Counted from the stretch's first letter, positions 22,028 to 32,975 are shown. The stretch is 41,177 bases of DNA from Euprymna scolopes (GCA_024364805.1 CM044488.1:128570594-128611770); one strand, 5' to 3'. The notes: a model not told the origin generated them from the letters alone. Program-made: numbers and translations.

Positions 22028-22087
22028 TTCAACAAGATACACCTGAATAAGGTCGGTGTAACCGACCGAAATGTTGAATGGAATTAT
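22028..22087. mobile_element. Fold-back family B, outer right end displaced by LINE
   Basis: The phrase caacaagatacacctgaataaggtcgg, followed by accgaaatgttg, matches the outer right arm of the copy at 29459-29787 and, as reverse complement, the left arm at 20100-20165. It is the detached end of the element interrupted at 20391. Confidence 0.7.
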
Positions 22088-22296
22088 TTTTTTCTATTAT
22101 AAGGATTAAAAAAAAAAAGCATAAAATTCTGACTATAACTATGAATAGTAACAGATAAAAGAATAAAACCAATGAAAATAATTTGCTGTTTCAAACTAGA
22201 ATTAAATTCTCTTTGCCACAATTTACTTAAATTCTTGTAGAAATCAGTTAATTTTGTAAGTAAGGCTATTTTTTTTATTATCTGGAGTTCAGTGCA

Positions 22297-22352
22297 TTAT
22301 TTGTCATGTATTGTGCCACTATTGGCACATGTGCCATAGGTTGGCCACCCTT
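22297..22352 (-). mobile_element. Possible hAT transposon end
   Basis: On the minus strand the edge reads caagggtggccaacctatgg, then cacatgtgcc, which resembles the CAGGGGTGGCCAACCTATGGC-type terminal inverted repeat of Charlie-like hAT elements. No matching second end or transposase was found, so this is a remnant at best. Confidence 0.4.
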
Positions 22353-22669
22353 GCTTTAATCCAACACTATTTTCTTTCAATACTAAAAATGTTGTGGTGC
22401 ATTTAACTTTATCACAAATTTCTTTGCTTAAATTATCTGTTGTTCTTGTTGGTATCTTGTCGCTCTCATAAATAATAAACTGCATTTAACAGTGCTGGTC
22501 AGAGTCATCTTAGATTTTTTTTACATGTTAAAAAGAAAGTATAAATCACTTGAGTATAAGAGGCCTTTAATTCTGGTATGTTATTTTCATAGATATTTGC
22601 AACCATTTTCAAATATGCAGGATTTTTCTAACAAATTGAAAGTTAAATTTAATTTGATAATATTATGTC

Positions 22670-23590
22670 TGAGATGTGTATATTTGCTGACGATACAACA
22701 TTCTATAAAATGCACGAGGAAAGAACGGATGTACATGAATCTGACAGTAGCAGAATTGTTAGAAAATGATCTCTAGACCATAGTGGAATGAAGCTGTAAA
22801 TGGATGATAACATTTAATGCTAGTAAGACTAAACTGCTTTCCTATAACAATTACAATACACCTCTCCAACCACCGATGTCCATGACAAATAACACCCTAC
22901 CTGAGAATTTTTCCTTCAAACTCCTCGGCCTAACATTCATGGGCAATATGAACAGGAATTGAGGACATTGCGAAGGCTACTTCAAAGAAGATGGGTTCTT
23001 TCTATCATGCTAGAAGACTACTCACGCCTGAGAGTATCCTGTACCTCTACAAGGCTACCATTCACCCATGCATGGAGTATTGTTGCTACATCTGAGCTGA
23101 TGCATCTACCACTAGCTTCTCCCTCTTGGATAGGGTTAAAAAAAAAAAAGTTTTCAATCTAATAGATCCCACTTTGTCAACTAAGCTTCAACCCCTGTCC
23201 CACCACCGCAATGTTGCATTGCTGTGCCTGTTTTACAAGTATTTCAATGGAATATGCTCTGNNNNNNNNNNNNNNNNNNNNNNNNNNNNNNNNNNNNNNN
23301 NNNNNNNNNNNNNNNNNNNNNNNNNNNNNNNNNNAAAAAAAAAAAAAAAAAAAAATCATACCCCTTCACTCTTGAAGTCACTGAATGCCATAAAGCTTTT
23401 TACTCTAATAGTTTTTTCCTCCTAGAAGAGCTAGACTTTGGAAGTCCCTTCCTGCTACCTGCTTCCCTGATTGTACTGATATAAGAAGTGTAAATGTAAC
23501 ACAAACCAACATCTTGTTAATCTTTCTTAGGCATGGCCCTAAATAGTAGCCCCTTACGTCCAAGTGATGATATGCCTTGTTGGAGGTGAA
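22670..23590 (+). mobile_element. LINE 3' fragment, copy C (contains assembly gap)
   Basis: Same family as copy B. Pieces of ADDTTFY (about 22688), FNASKTKLLSYNNYN (about 22812), FKLLGLTFMGNM (about 22918), KLQPLSHHRNVALLCLFYKYF (about 23182) and HKAFYSNSFF (about 23388) occur in order across several frames, and the end (about 23555-23590) matches the copy B 3' UTR (tagtagcccctta). It is more decayed than copy B. The coding segment between CS and SYP is replaced by 73 N and a run of about 20 A. Confidence 0.85.
23262..23334. other. Assembly gap (73 N)
   Basis: Unknown bases. By alignment to LINE copy B about 66 bases of LINE coding sequence are expected here, so the gap is close to true size unless the following A run is an insertion. 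Confidence 0.99.
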
Positions 23591-23597
23591 CGTGAGT

Positions 23598-23950
23598 TAA
23601 AAAAGATATCGGTTGGTCATGAAATTATTAAACCAATATTTTTATAAGCCATAATTGTTTTTAAAGTAATGGCTTAATTTATAAAATGATTGGATTTAAA
23701 TATCTTTCAAAATTTTCAATTTTAATACATTAAGATCTGAAAAAAGTGTTAAAACTAGAAATGACTTCCTAGTTAGACTGGCTTCAAATTCCTTTCAATT
23801 TTTTTTAAGTGTCACCAAATAATTTTTTTTTTTCTCAACTATTAAAAGATTAAAATAGTTAACTTGTTTATAATAAAATTGGAATGCATTCCGGTGGATT
23901 CAGTTTATAATAGGTTTTTAAAAAGTATTTTATACTATTACACTTAATTT
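23598..23950 (+). repeat. Dispersed repeat pair, copy 2
   Basis: Diverged match to 8670-9045 in the same orientation, lying immediately after LINE copy C. Class unknown. Confidence 0.55.
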
Positions 23951-23969
23951 AAAAAAAAAAAAAAATAGT

Positions 23970-26040
23970 CTAAGTCACGCAGAGGTGAGAAACCTACACA
24001 CATACAAAAAAGTGGTAACATATTGTCTATTTTAAAACAGATTAAGTTATGTCTTTCTTGTTTCATCAACTAAAAAACTCAATATATGCATTTTCTTTGC
24101 ATTTTGCTGCACATACAAAAACAATTAAAAATTTAGCAAAAATAGTTATGATTTCTAAGCTTGAGATAAGTTTTTTTTCTTTATTAAATATTTCTTTAGA
24201 TCATAGGGTTTTTTTTGCGTTTTTTTTAATCGACTGGGTTACATATTTATTCTTTTTATCTGCCCCCCCCCCGCCAATGCATACACGATTTGCAGTTCCA
24301 AATAACACTATTTACTACAGGCTTTCCTTTCTTTGCACATATTTCCAACTAGTTAGAATAAGTTGATCTTGATTGAAGGGATGGAAAGAGACATCATTCT
24401 TGAGATTCTATTTTAAGATGCAGCAAACTCGGAATTTCAACAACAGATTCTGGATCTTTTGCATGCTCTTCCAAGACTCTTAAAACTCAAAAGTAGTCAT
24501 CACTAAGAGACAAACATATTTCAACCAGTGGCAGTGAAGACTTCTTGAATAATGGATCTACTGACAAAATAATCCTTGTGAAATGTTTAGTCATTATGAG
24601 AGCAACAGCATCCAGACGTTAAATTGCTAATTCCATCAAAGACTATGCATAAGCAGCTTGCTCAACATTGCAATAACTGAAACTAATGATACCAATCCAG
24701 AGACAAGCAGATGTGCAATGCACAAATTTGCAATGAAAGATGAGTGTGCCACAGAATTTCATTTAGTTTGGATGAAAGTCTTTTACAAAATCAGAGATAG
24801 AGTGGGGCGAGGGCACATCTCATCCAGCAAGTTAACCCTCAACAGGACATTAACCTCGATTCATCTGCATTTCTCTCTCACGTTTCAAACACCATCTTTA
24901 CTGTGGTTGCATCAATATAAACCATCCCAAGCTTCTTGTTCCTCAGCTTTTATTTTATGAAAATAATTAGATCCAATTGCCAAAGACATGCCTTGTTGAC
25001 CTCCATGGGCTGAGACAGTTACACTTGATACAACCTATGACACTCCCGGGGCCATAGGCTATGTGCATGTAAAATTGGAATCACACTCATTAATTTCTAA
25101 ATCTTGTTCTTTCAAGCTTGAGACTATTGATTCCTATAGTAAAAGTGGCCGAATGGAGAGTCTATAATGAAGCAAGAGTTGTACAATCACCACACACACC
25201 TCTCCTAAACCAATATTGCATTAGTCTAGTGATAATGAAAAGCCCAGAACGAATAGAAAAAATGCTGGGATAAGCAGAAAGAGACTGGTGTTATTTCAAA
25301 GTTTTCCTTCTAGACTAGTTGGCCAACCAAGTCTGTAATGTTTAATCTGAAGAAATAATACATGGATTCATAATTTTCACAAACGTTTTAGTAAAAAGCG
25401 ATGCAAAAAGTCTATGATAAAACTCAAACATGCTGATCCTACTGTGTATAACGATTACGAATGTAGAGCAAACAGAAAACCATGTCATTTTTAAATATTT
25501 TTCTGTAAATAAATGTTTTTTAAGGGGACAAATGGGGGGGGGGTTAAAGCATTTAGAGAAATTATCAAAAAACGAAGTTCAACAATCAAAATATGCTTGG
25601 ATATATTTGAACAAAAATAAAATGCAATTTTTCTTATTTTATAAAAAATAGCTTCAGAGATAGCATGAAGCCACTTGATTTAAGGAGCTAAAAAATTGCT
25701 ACTTCAAGGTCAAAAACTTATTAACAAGTATTAGAGAGATGGATTCTGATCCAGAAAACAGCAATTCTTCCCCTTTGTCAGAAATTTTGCTAATGAAATA
25801 TGAGATTAAAAGTTAGTTTGTAACTAAGGGGAGCTAAAGTTATAAATTTTTTTTGTTTAGACGTTTGTTTTCTTCAGATGATTTTCAAACTTTTTGAACA
25901 AAGGTGATTACTAAAATATGGCCACTTATGAATATAACAAAGGTCTATGAACAAGAATATGTAGTTACAAGTTACAGGAAAATCGTACAGTGGTACGTAT
26001 TGTCTAAACGAACCGGTAAATGGTTAATATTTACTTCTTT
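23970..26040. other. Unassigned stretch
   Basis: 24420-25400 is richer in GC and less repetitive than its neighbours, with no long frame and no family recognised; it may be a decayed element or non-coding conserved DNA. A C-rich tract lies at about 24263-24272 and a G-run at about 25535-25543. Confidence 0.3.
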
Positions 26041-26050
26041 CCTATTGCAG

Positions 26051-26139
26051 GAATATGTGGCAAAAAGCCAGAAGACGGAGTAGAAGGAAAGTCGGCGCAC
26101 AAGAAGAGAATGCAATCTATCTCTGCAAAATTAGCCTGA
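26051..26139 (+). other. Candidate short terminal exon
   Basis: A good acceptor (tttcctattgcag) is followed by a locally GC-rich open stretch reading ICGKKPEDGVEGKSAHKKR, then MQSISAKLA and a stop. A second frame from the ATG at 26055 is also open for 36 codons. No family recognised and no partner exon seen. It is on the strand opposite PKA-C. Confidence 0.2.
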
Positions 26140-28150
26140 GCAGCTTTGTTAGCATTCCCCAATAGGAACGCATCAGGCAATTGGCTGTAAACCAACCTTT
26201 TCTCAAAGAGAGGGGATAAAACTTAGGAGAGTATATCTTCTAGGACTGAACAAGACCACACTTTATTACAAAAAATAGTTTGCTCACCGACAAGCCAGCT
26301 CCTATTTTTTCAAACTGATGTTAATGACGCATTGTTGGTTAATATGAACAGTCGGTGAATCAATCATTCTGAATGAATGCTGGTAAATAGGCATCCTCAA
26401 ACTAATGCTGTAAATGAGTATATTACAAGATAGTCCATTGTAAGAGACGGGTCAATCACTCCACAGCAATTGGTACCAATTCACCATCTCAATTAAGGAG
26501 TTGCTTTCGATTTCAAAATCAAAACTATGATCTAAATATTGATACATTACTTAAGATATACGGTTACTTTAACTAGTATTAATAATATAACTGAGGATCA
26601 ATTGTGAATTTAATATGCCAGAGAAACTTTCTTGTTCAGAGAAAGTTGGCTCAATCTGTCTAGAGTTAATGCTGTTTGGTTTTGATTTTTGTATCAATAA
26701 AACAGATTCAAAATTACAAAATTAAAATATTTGTGCTGAAAAAGATGCAATACTTCAAATTGTTAAAAATTTTTTTTCGAAATCTTAAAATCATGAGAAA
26801 TGCAACACAAATGAAGTTTGGCAAGAAAAAAAGATTTTTTTACTAGCGTTTTGTCTTGGATCAAAATGTAATACTTGTCCACTTTCAGGAGGTCATTTTC
26901 CCAAGCATTGTATCAGAGAGTGTATAGGGGCTTAATGCCTATCACCAAAGGTAATCTCATTTGCAAGCGAGTACTGACAGGGCTATATAAATGAACCACC
27001 TCCTTTTGAAGTAGATTTTCTATAAAAAAAAAAAAAAAAAAAAAAAAAAGGACCTAGAATTTAACTGTGCCCTTGTGGAGAAGTCAGTAAGTCAGTACAG
27101 AAAAAACAAAAAGAAATGGGGATGAATGGCAAAGTATTTCAAACAATCAAATATTGATGTCAAAAATAATTTTTGTTCTTTTTACTCAATTTACTTGGTG
27201 CTGTCAAGACAAATTCCACATCGAATAAAATGAAAAACAAAACAAAAAAATGCTTGAGTTTAGTGTAAAGACGTTCAACAGCATTGAATAAAAAGCAAAA
27301 AATAAAAGTAAACAAAAATTGTACATCTCATGGTTACAATAATTCTTTAATTGAAGAGCGTTTTGTTTTGTTAATAAGTTGCTAAAATCTTAGTTTTTAA
27401 TTCTTACAATATTTATTAATTGTAATGAGACCGAGTAAAAATTCCATGGCTGCTTTCTTCGATTAATTTACTGTTAATATTTCTATTCAAATCATAGAAA
27501 CATTTTGTCTCTTCTTCTGTAAAAATAATTGCCATTGTTAAATATTCTTTAATAAAATGAACATCTATCTTTATTGAAAGTTGTAACAATTTTAATCTTT
27601 TTAAAACATTCTTTTCACTATAAAAACAATTGTCAGCTATCTTTTCAAGAAATAAAACCTTTGAATTTATTGTAAAAGGTCTTTTGTCGTGCTGTAAAAT
27701 TATTAGCTATGTTTCAAAGGAAAAAATGTCACACTTTTGTTAATTTGCAATCGTAATAATTAACTGTATTTACATTTAACTAAAAATAATGCAAAGAGTA
27801 GGTTTTTTAAAACTGATGAAGTCAACCCAACAGCAGAATTCGATTTTGAAACAATTCATTTTAAAACAGGTATAGTCAGAATTTTTAATATTAATTTACA
27901 AATAATTCTTGTTATCGTTTCACAGAATCCTAGGTGATTGGATGATCTCATTTTTCTGTTAAATGGGTGTCAAAGGTAATGCATGTACAATCCTAAATGA
28001 GTATACCATGCAGATTTTAGTTTTCCATTAAATAATTAAAAAAAAATTTTTTTTTTTTACTGAAATATTAAATCAAATTTAAAAAAATATATTAAAGAAA
28101 AAAGAAAAGGAAAAAAAAAAAAAGAAAAAAGCTTAAAAAAAATGTTTTTG
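26140..28150. other. AT-rich stretch, PKA-C intron
   Basis: AT-rich with a 26-base A tract at 27024-27049 and pyrimidine or purine runs near 28040-28140. If the PKA-C model is right, this is the intron after exon 2. No other exon was recognised. Confidence 0.5.
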
Positions 28151-28159
28151 AAAACTTAC

Positions 28160-28221
28160 ATGTGATGGGTGATCCCATTTCTGTTGAAATTCCTCTTTTG
28201 CTCTAGCGAGAAATTCCTTAA
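28160..28221 (-). CDS. PRKAC (PKA-C): PKA catalytic subunit, exon 2 (A-helix exon)
   Basis: One internal exon of the cAMP-dependent protein kinase catalytic subunit, the cytosolic and nuclear Ser/Thr kinase released from regulatory subunits by cAMP. Read on the minus strand, a pyrimidine-rich acceptor (tttctctttttcag) precedes exactly 62 bases and a gtaagttt donor follows. The first two bases complete a Val codon begun in exon 1; 20 whole codons follow, starting KEFLARAKEEF and ending KWDHPSH. The vertebrate proteins have VKEFLAKAKEDFLKKWESP here. In mammalian numbering, F18, F26, W30 and P33 are kept; F26 and W30 dock the A-helix on the kinase core. From family knowledge, human PRKACA exon 2 has the same length and phases (1 in, 0 out). 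Neither the MGN-type exon 1 nor the kinase-core exon 3 was found; they should lie beyond the right and left edges. PRKX-type kinases lack this segment, so this is the PRKACA/B-type gene. Confidence 0.94.
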
Positions 28222-28940
28222 CTGAAAAAGAGAAATAAAAATTATAGTTTTTCTTCAAATTTATTCAATAAATAAAGAGATGTTAATTGATAATTTTGTT
28301 AAAAAAAGAAAAAAAAAACAAAAAAAAAAACTGTAATATGGATTTACAACAGAATCAAACAATTTTATCAACAGTTCAATTATTTTTAAAAATAAAACAG
28401 CAAAACTGCACCCTCCCTCACACAGGTATGCAGAAGGAGTAAAGTATCTATCAAACTATCACCTTTTATATTTCTCTGTTCTGAAGTTTTAAAGACATCA
28501 AAAAGCTGGTCCCATACATCAGACCTCTACACACCTTTGCCCTCAAATAAAATTAAACAACAACAAAGTGAGTTTGAGGTGGGCTGGGCAATCTTAAGTA
28601 ACTACAGTAAATATAATTCTAATTTATTTTATGCAAATTTTTTATTGCAAAAAAATATTTAAAAAAAAAAAAAAAAATTTTTTAATTTTTTTTATTTTTT
28701 TTTTAAATGTTTTCAAATTTTCTTAGCTTATTCAAAGCTGACAACATTATGAAGATTTAAGGGCCTTTGGGTCAGATCAAAATATCTATTCTGGTCATTT
28801 TCAGGTGACCATCCTTACAGATCAATACCTATTTTAAAAGGGGTGGATGTTGCCTGATCATAATATAACTGAGGAATGTCAATGGGGCAGATCATGGCAA
28901 ATTTTACATCATTCTAGAATGTTCCTATCAACTGACCTTG
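28222..28940. other. AT-rich stretch upstream of PKA-C exon 2
   Basis: Contains the exon 2 acceptor tract at its left edge and many A/T homopolymers. No gene. Confidence 0.5.
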
Positions 28941-28942
28941 TC

Positions 28943-29137
28943 AGGTACTTATGCTGAATACAGACCATACTATTTTTTGATAGAATTTTTGAGTTAATTC
29001 AATTTTATGATAGCTTTTGTTTATTAAATTGTTAGGTGAAAGTACAGAATAGTTAAAGGTTCCTCTCTCTTCATGTTAAGAATGGGTTTCTAAATGATAG
29101 CATTATTTCAGGCGGTCTGTATTCTGCATAAGTACCT
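28943..29137. repeat. Inverted repeat, 24-base arms
   Basis: Arms at 28943-28966 and 29114-29137 are reverse complements with one mismatch (aggtacttatgctgaatac against its complement), about 147 bases apart, with weaker pairing outside (gaccttgtc against gcaaaag). This looks like a fold-back element of a third type. Confidence 0.7.
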
Positions 29138-29139
29138 TT

Positions 29140-29455
29140 TGCCACAGTAGTGGGAAAGACAAACTTAACCATGATTTAGTCAGATCTCATAATTTTTTGC
29201 CAATTATATTAGACTTTCCCCTCATTCAAAATGGCAACAATTAAAGAAAAAAAAAAAAAAAAAAAAAAAAAAGCTTTACAAAAATATGCGCAAAACATGA
29301 AATTAAAATTGTATTATTTACTGCAGTTGCTAAGGATTATTATCTAAAGAAGCACACAAACCAAAACCATCAGGTTAGAAAATACATAGGTTTATAGTAG
29401 TGGAAGAATGTGTAAGTTAAATATGACTTAAAGGAGAATAGACATATTTTTGGAT
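29140..29455. other. AT-rich stretch
   Basis: Includes a poly(A) tract of about 26 bases at 29245-29271. Nothing else recognised. Confidence 0.5.
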
Positions 29456-29458
29456 TTT

Positions 29459-29787
29459 GCAGACTATTTTTCTCATTTTTTAAGTGTTATTTTCACAATG
29501 TTTCCGTTGATGTAATCGCCAACCTTCTTCAGGTGTAGCTTGTTGAACTCAGCAATCTTTATATTGAACTCGGAAATCTATACAGAATTTCCCTTTATTT
29601 AATCTATGAAGGTAGCTGGGTAGAAGTCCTAAGTAATTCTGTAATTAAATTTATGAATTAAATAAAGGATTTCGTTCAAAATTCCGTGCAAATTCATGAG
29701 TTTGACAAGATACACCTGAAGAAGGTCGGAGGTTACATTGGCCAAAATGTTATGAAAATCATATTCAAGATGAAAACAATCTGAAGA
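29459..29787. mobile_element. Fold-back family B, most complete copy
   Basis: Arms of about 130 bases: the left starts gcagactatttttctcat and contains cttcttcaggtgtagcttg; the right contains caagatacacctgaagaag and ends tgaaaacaatctgaag. The centre is near 29640. It has no coding capacity and no clear target duplication, so the superfamily is unknown. Confidence 0.75.
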
Positions 29788-29789
29788 AT

Positions 29790-30186
29790 ATGAATCTCAA
29801 AATTTCAACTAAAAAAAAAAAAAAAAATGAATAAAACAAATCGAATATGCCTACGTTAATGAGGACAGCATTTCTTTTTGCATACACATCTTTTTTGTAT
29901 TGCCAGTTGAGTTGGAGTACAGCATTCGATATACATTGGTTTTAGTGTTTGTGTGTGGAGTGCACTAGTTTTATTTGCGTTAGCATTAAAAAAAATAAGA
30001 TAATAAAATTCCCAATGAATTAACAGATATAATTATCAAGACCTATTTCAAATGAAAAAATCTTGGAAGATTTCATGGTTGGTAAGAAGTCATCAATTAT
30101 GAGTATTTACAATGTGTTTGTACCGAAGCATTTTGTGTGAATTGCAAAAATGAATACACTTTGTCTTCATTTCAGAAAACCCAAAA
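29790..30186. other. Unassigned stretch
   Basis: Mixed AT-rich sequence. No gene recognised. Confidence 0.4.
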
Positions 30187-30429
30187 TCATTTGCTGATCT
30201 TATTTAAATCTGGTTGTACTTTACTTTCTGCCATAGGCATATGTTTTTGCTCAGCAGCAAATAAAAACGCATATATGACAAGTGAGCCATTGATTGCAGT
30301 GTCAGAGTTTTTAACAATGTTATTTATCTTAATATTAAAGCGTGTCACTGATGGGATACTTCCATGAGGTAACCTATTTTCTTGCTCTTTCATGTCAGAA
30401 AATGTAGTTCTGACTCCAAAACTTTTCAA
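30187..30429 (-). pseudogene. LINE reverse transcriptase fragment (Jockey/I-type)
   Basis: An 80-codon open stretch reading TTFSDMKEQENRLPHGSIP, then SVTRFNIKINNIV, NGSLVIYAFLF and LNKISK. This follows the pattern QE-GVPQGS-LSVTLF-IKIN-I...SLYVDDFL...LNKI of Jockey/I-group reverse transcriptases. The YVDD catalytic box is replaced by VIYAF and PQGS reads PHGS, so it is inactive. It is a different LINE family from copies A-C. Confidence 0.7.
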
Positions 30430-30639
30430 ATAAATTTTGGATAAAAAAGGTGTATCATTGCTGAATCAAGGAATAGACTCCTCCACAAACTGAGCATAAG
30501 GATGGAAGTTAAAGGTCTGAGTAAACATGGGAAAAACCAAGATACCCTGAAGACATGATGCCCAAAAACCGGTTGTCAAATGTAAGTATCCTTGTGGTGT
30601 ATATAAAATGGACATTGGTAATGCTATTATAGACCGAAA

Positions 30640-30870
30640 TAGTTTGGCCACATCCAATGCATGGCAGTCGGCAAGTGGCCAAGAAGAATCATTAACTTTG
30701 ATGTCCTTGGAGCCTATCCAAGAGGTCGATCTAGGAAGAGGTGGAGTGATACCATCAAGCAGAACCTGAAACATCATAGGTTAACAGAAGCATTGGCAAT
30801 GGACTGAATTAAGTGGAGAGAAACCATTCGGCCAAGTTCATCAACCTAAATGTCCGACCCTCAAACTAGG
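30640..30870 (+). pseudogene. LINE C-terminal fragment
   Basis: Reads GAYPRGRSRKRWSDTIKQNL and then LAMD-stop-IKWRETIRPSSS. This matches the C-terminal box RGRPRKRW-D-I--DL...A-DR-KWR common at the end of LINE polyproteins (and some genes derived from them). One in-frame stop. Its relation to the minus-strand RT scrap next to it is unclear, since the orientations oppose. Confidence 0.6.
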
Positions 30871-31069
30871 AGAATAAGTGACGATAAATGTGCCATAGTA
30901 ATCATAGCATTCTGCCTTCTAATTCATTATACCAAACTTCCAGGTCATAGTATTTGTTGACGATAATGCTGTAGTTTGTAGAGAAGCAGTTGGTAATGTT
31001 GAAGTTAGCAGGAGAACCTACAATTTGCAAACTATTACCTTACAAAAAAAATTACACCAAATACATTTA

Positions 31070-31431
31070 TGAGGGTCATTCCAAAAGCAAAGCCTTCTTT
31101 TTTTTTTAACTCAAAAAGTTGAAGAGCTATGAAGATGTGAGTGATACCATTAAAAAGAGCAACTTTTAGGCTACAAAATTTATTTTTCTACATAGTCACC
31201 ACCATTCTGAATATACTTTTGCCAGAAATTCAGTAACTTATCTCTGCTTCTGATACACGTCCATGACTGGAGTTGCTTTTTTAGAGTCTCACACCATCAA
31301 TATCTGCAAGCGAGATGAAACTTTCATGTTATGAATGCAAAGATTCTATCATAACAATGAAATTTGCAATTCCTTTTATCCAATCAAATGGAATAAAAAA
31401 GTATGAGGCATTACTTTTGAAACAACCTTTG
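31070..31431 (-). mobile_element. Internally deleted mariner-type transposon
   Basis: Flanked by TA on both sides (31068-31069 and 31432-31433). Ends tgagggtcattccaaaagc and, on the other strand, caaaggttgtttcaaaagt form imperfect terminal inverted repeats of about 28 bases. Minus-strand translation of 31183-31285 gives LNFWQKYIQNGGDYVEK followed by TAA, matching the mariner transposase C-terminus. Most of the transposase, with its catalytic triad, is missing. Confidence 0.8.
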
Positions 31432-31439
31432 TACATGAT

Positions 31440-32756
31440 GAATCCATATTTGAAGATCTTAATAACGTTTTATCAAAATGATTGGATTCAGTATTAAAAA
31501 AAACAAAATAAATAGGGTTGATATGCCATAAAACGAAACGAAATGTAAAAAGTTATGTTTGAATTACTAAATTAAAGCAGTGGATCTTTTTAACGTATTC
31601 TTGTGATATTATGAATTCATTTAGTAATGCCTCATACGTGGGAATAAACCAAGAATTTTAAAGCTAGTGTAAATGAATTTTTAATCAACAATTTTTTTTA
31701 AACAAGTCAAAAAGTGTGTGTGTGTGGGGGGGGGGGTTAGCGAGTTAGGATCAAACAATGGTGAACTCTGAAAACATGACAATATATCTAATATCACAAA
31801 TACTGATCCAACGGGTCACGGATGATTTAACTGCAATTAAGATTGTTCTGTTGTTACTTAGTGTTTTATATTTGGCTGACCAATGGACAGAGCGTCTTAT
31901 AAGAGATGCTTGAATACATCTTAAACACCTGGAGGATTTATGGAATAATAACAGATTTGAGAGGAAGAAAAAATAAATGTATGACGTCATTATTCAAACT
32001 TTGCCGCTGATAAGCAGGTGTTGATCGATTAAATGAAAAAAAAAAAAAAGTATTTTGTTTGTGTGGAATGTTTTACATCAACAAAATCCATTTAAATGGA
32101 AGCCATAAAAATTAAATAGAATTTAAACAAAATTTTTTAAACTAGCAGGGTTATTCTACATCATCACCTGGGATTCTAATTTCTGCAAATTATGTACATT
32201 ACACCCCCCCCCAAAAAAAAACTATATTTGTTTCATCTATTAGGTCCCTATAAATATGACATAACATAATTTCTTTTAAAATCTTCAAGATAATATATAT
32301 TAGTACTTTTGAAATTTGCTACAATTAATTCAATGCAATAGTAAACCACTAACTTATTGCTAAAAGTGTAATGTAAATCTTTGTGTGAACTGCTTTGCTC
32401 TTTATTATGTGTGAATTTTATCTTGAATGTACAGCCTTTTGATTTCTAAAAATACATCACATGCACCCAGGGCCATATTAATAGGAGTAAATATTTAGCT
32501 TTCTAAATAAAATAATTTTTTTCTTCCAATTTTTGTATTCTAACACCTCTTTAATCATTACACAAAGTTTTCAACTCTGCAGTAAAAGTAAAAACTGTCG
32601 ATACCTTATGACTCAATGTATTACAATATTACAATTTGAAATGTCTTTATTATTTTGACACAAATCAAAGTAAAAATAATAATCTGCCAAGTACGATCGT
32701 GAATCGATTGACCTACAGCAACAAGTACAAAATTATAATACTATTAAATACATACA
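31440..32756. other. AT-rich stretch
   Basis: Contains TG/G-rich low complexity at about 31714-31737 and a C/A tract at about 32201-32220. No gene recognised. Confidence 0.45.
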
Positions 32757-32975
32757 CGTCGCTTTACGGCATATCAACTCTTTTCAGGTTCAGTTATTTT
32801 GGTAAAAGTTTTTATGCATCAAGTTTTTTTTATAGTGTAAAATTCATAGTGTCTGGTTTGTTCTGTAGAGGAAATTTTTTATTTTTGGTTTTGCAACACA
32901 TGATTGAGTTTTGCAAAAGGAAAAAAAAAATAACATCAATGTTTGGTGAATTTTAGGCCAGGAAGCCGGTATCTT
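32757..32975 (+). repeat. Dispersed repeat, copy 2 (MIEFCK repeat)
   Basis: Partner of 165-400. The shared frame here reads LQHMIEFCKRKKK. Class unknown. Confidence 0.6.

Noticed and set aside
30137-30367. Plus-strand hydrophobic frame resembling a CMTM/MARVEL-domain exon with splice-like edges
   Set aside because: The minus strand of the same bases reads as a Jockey/I-type reverse transcriptase with the QGS and YVDD positions recognisable, and the plus frame stops before the donor-like site.
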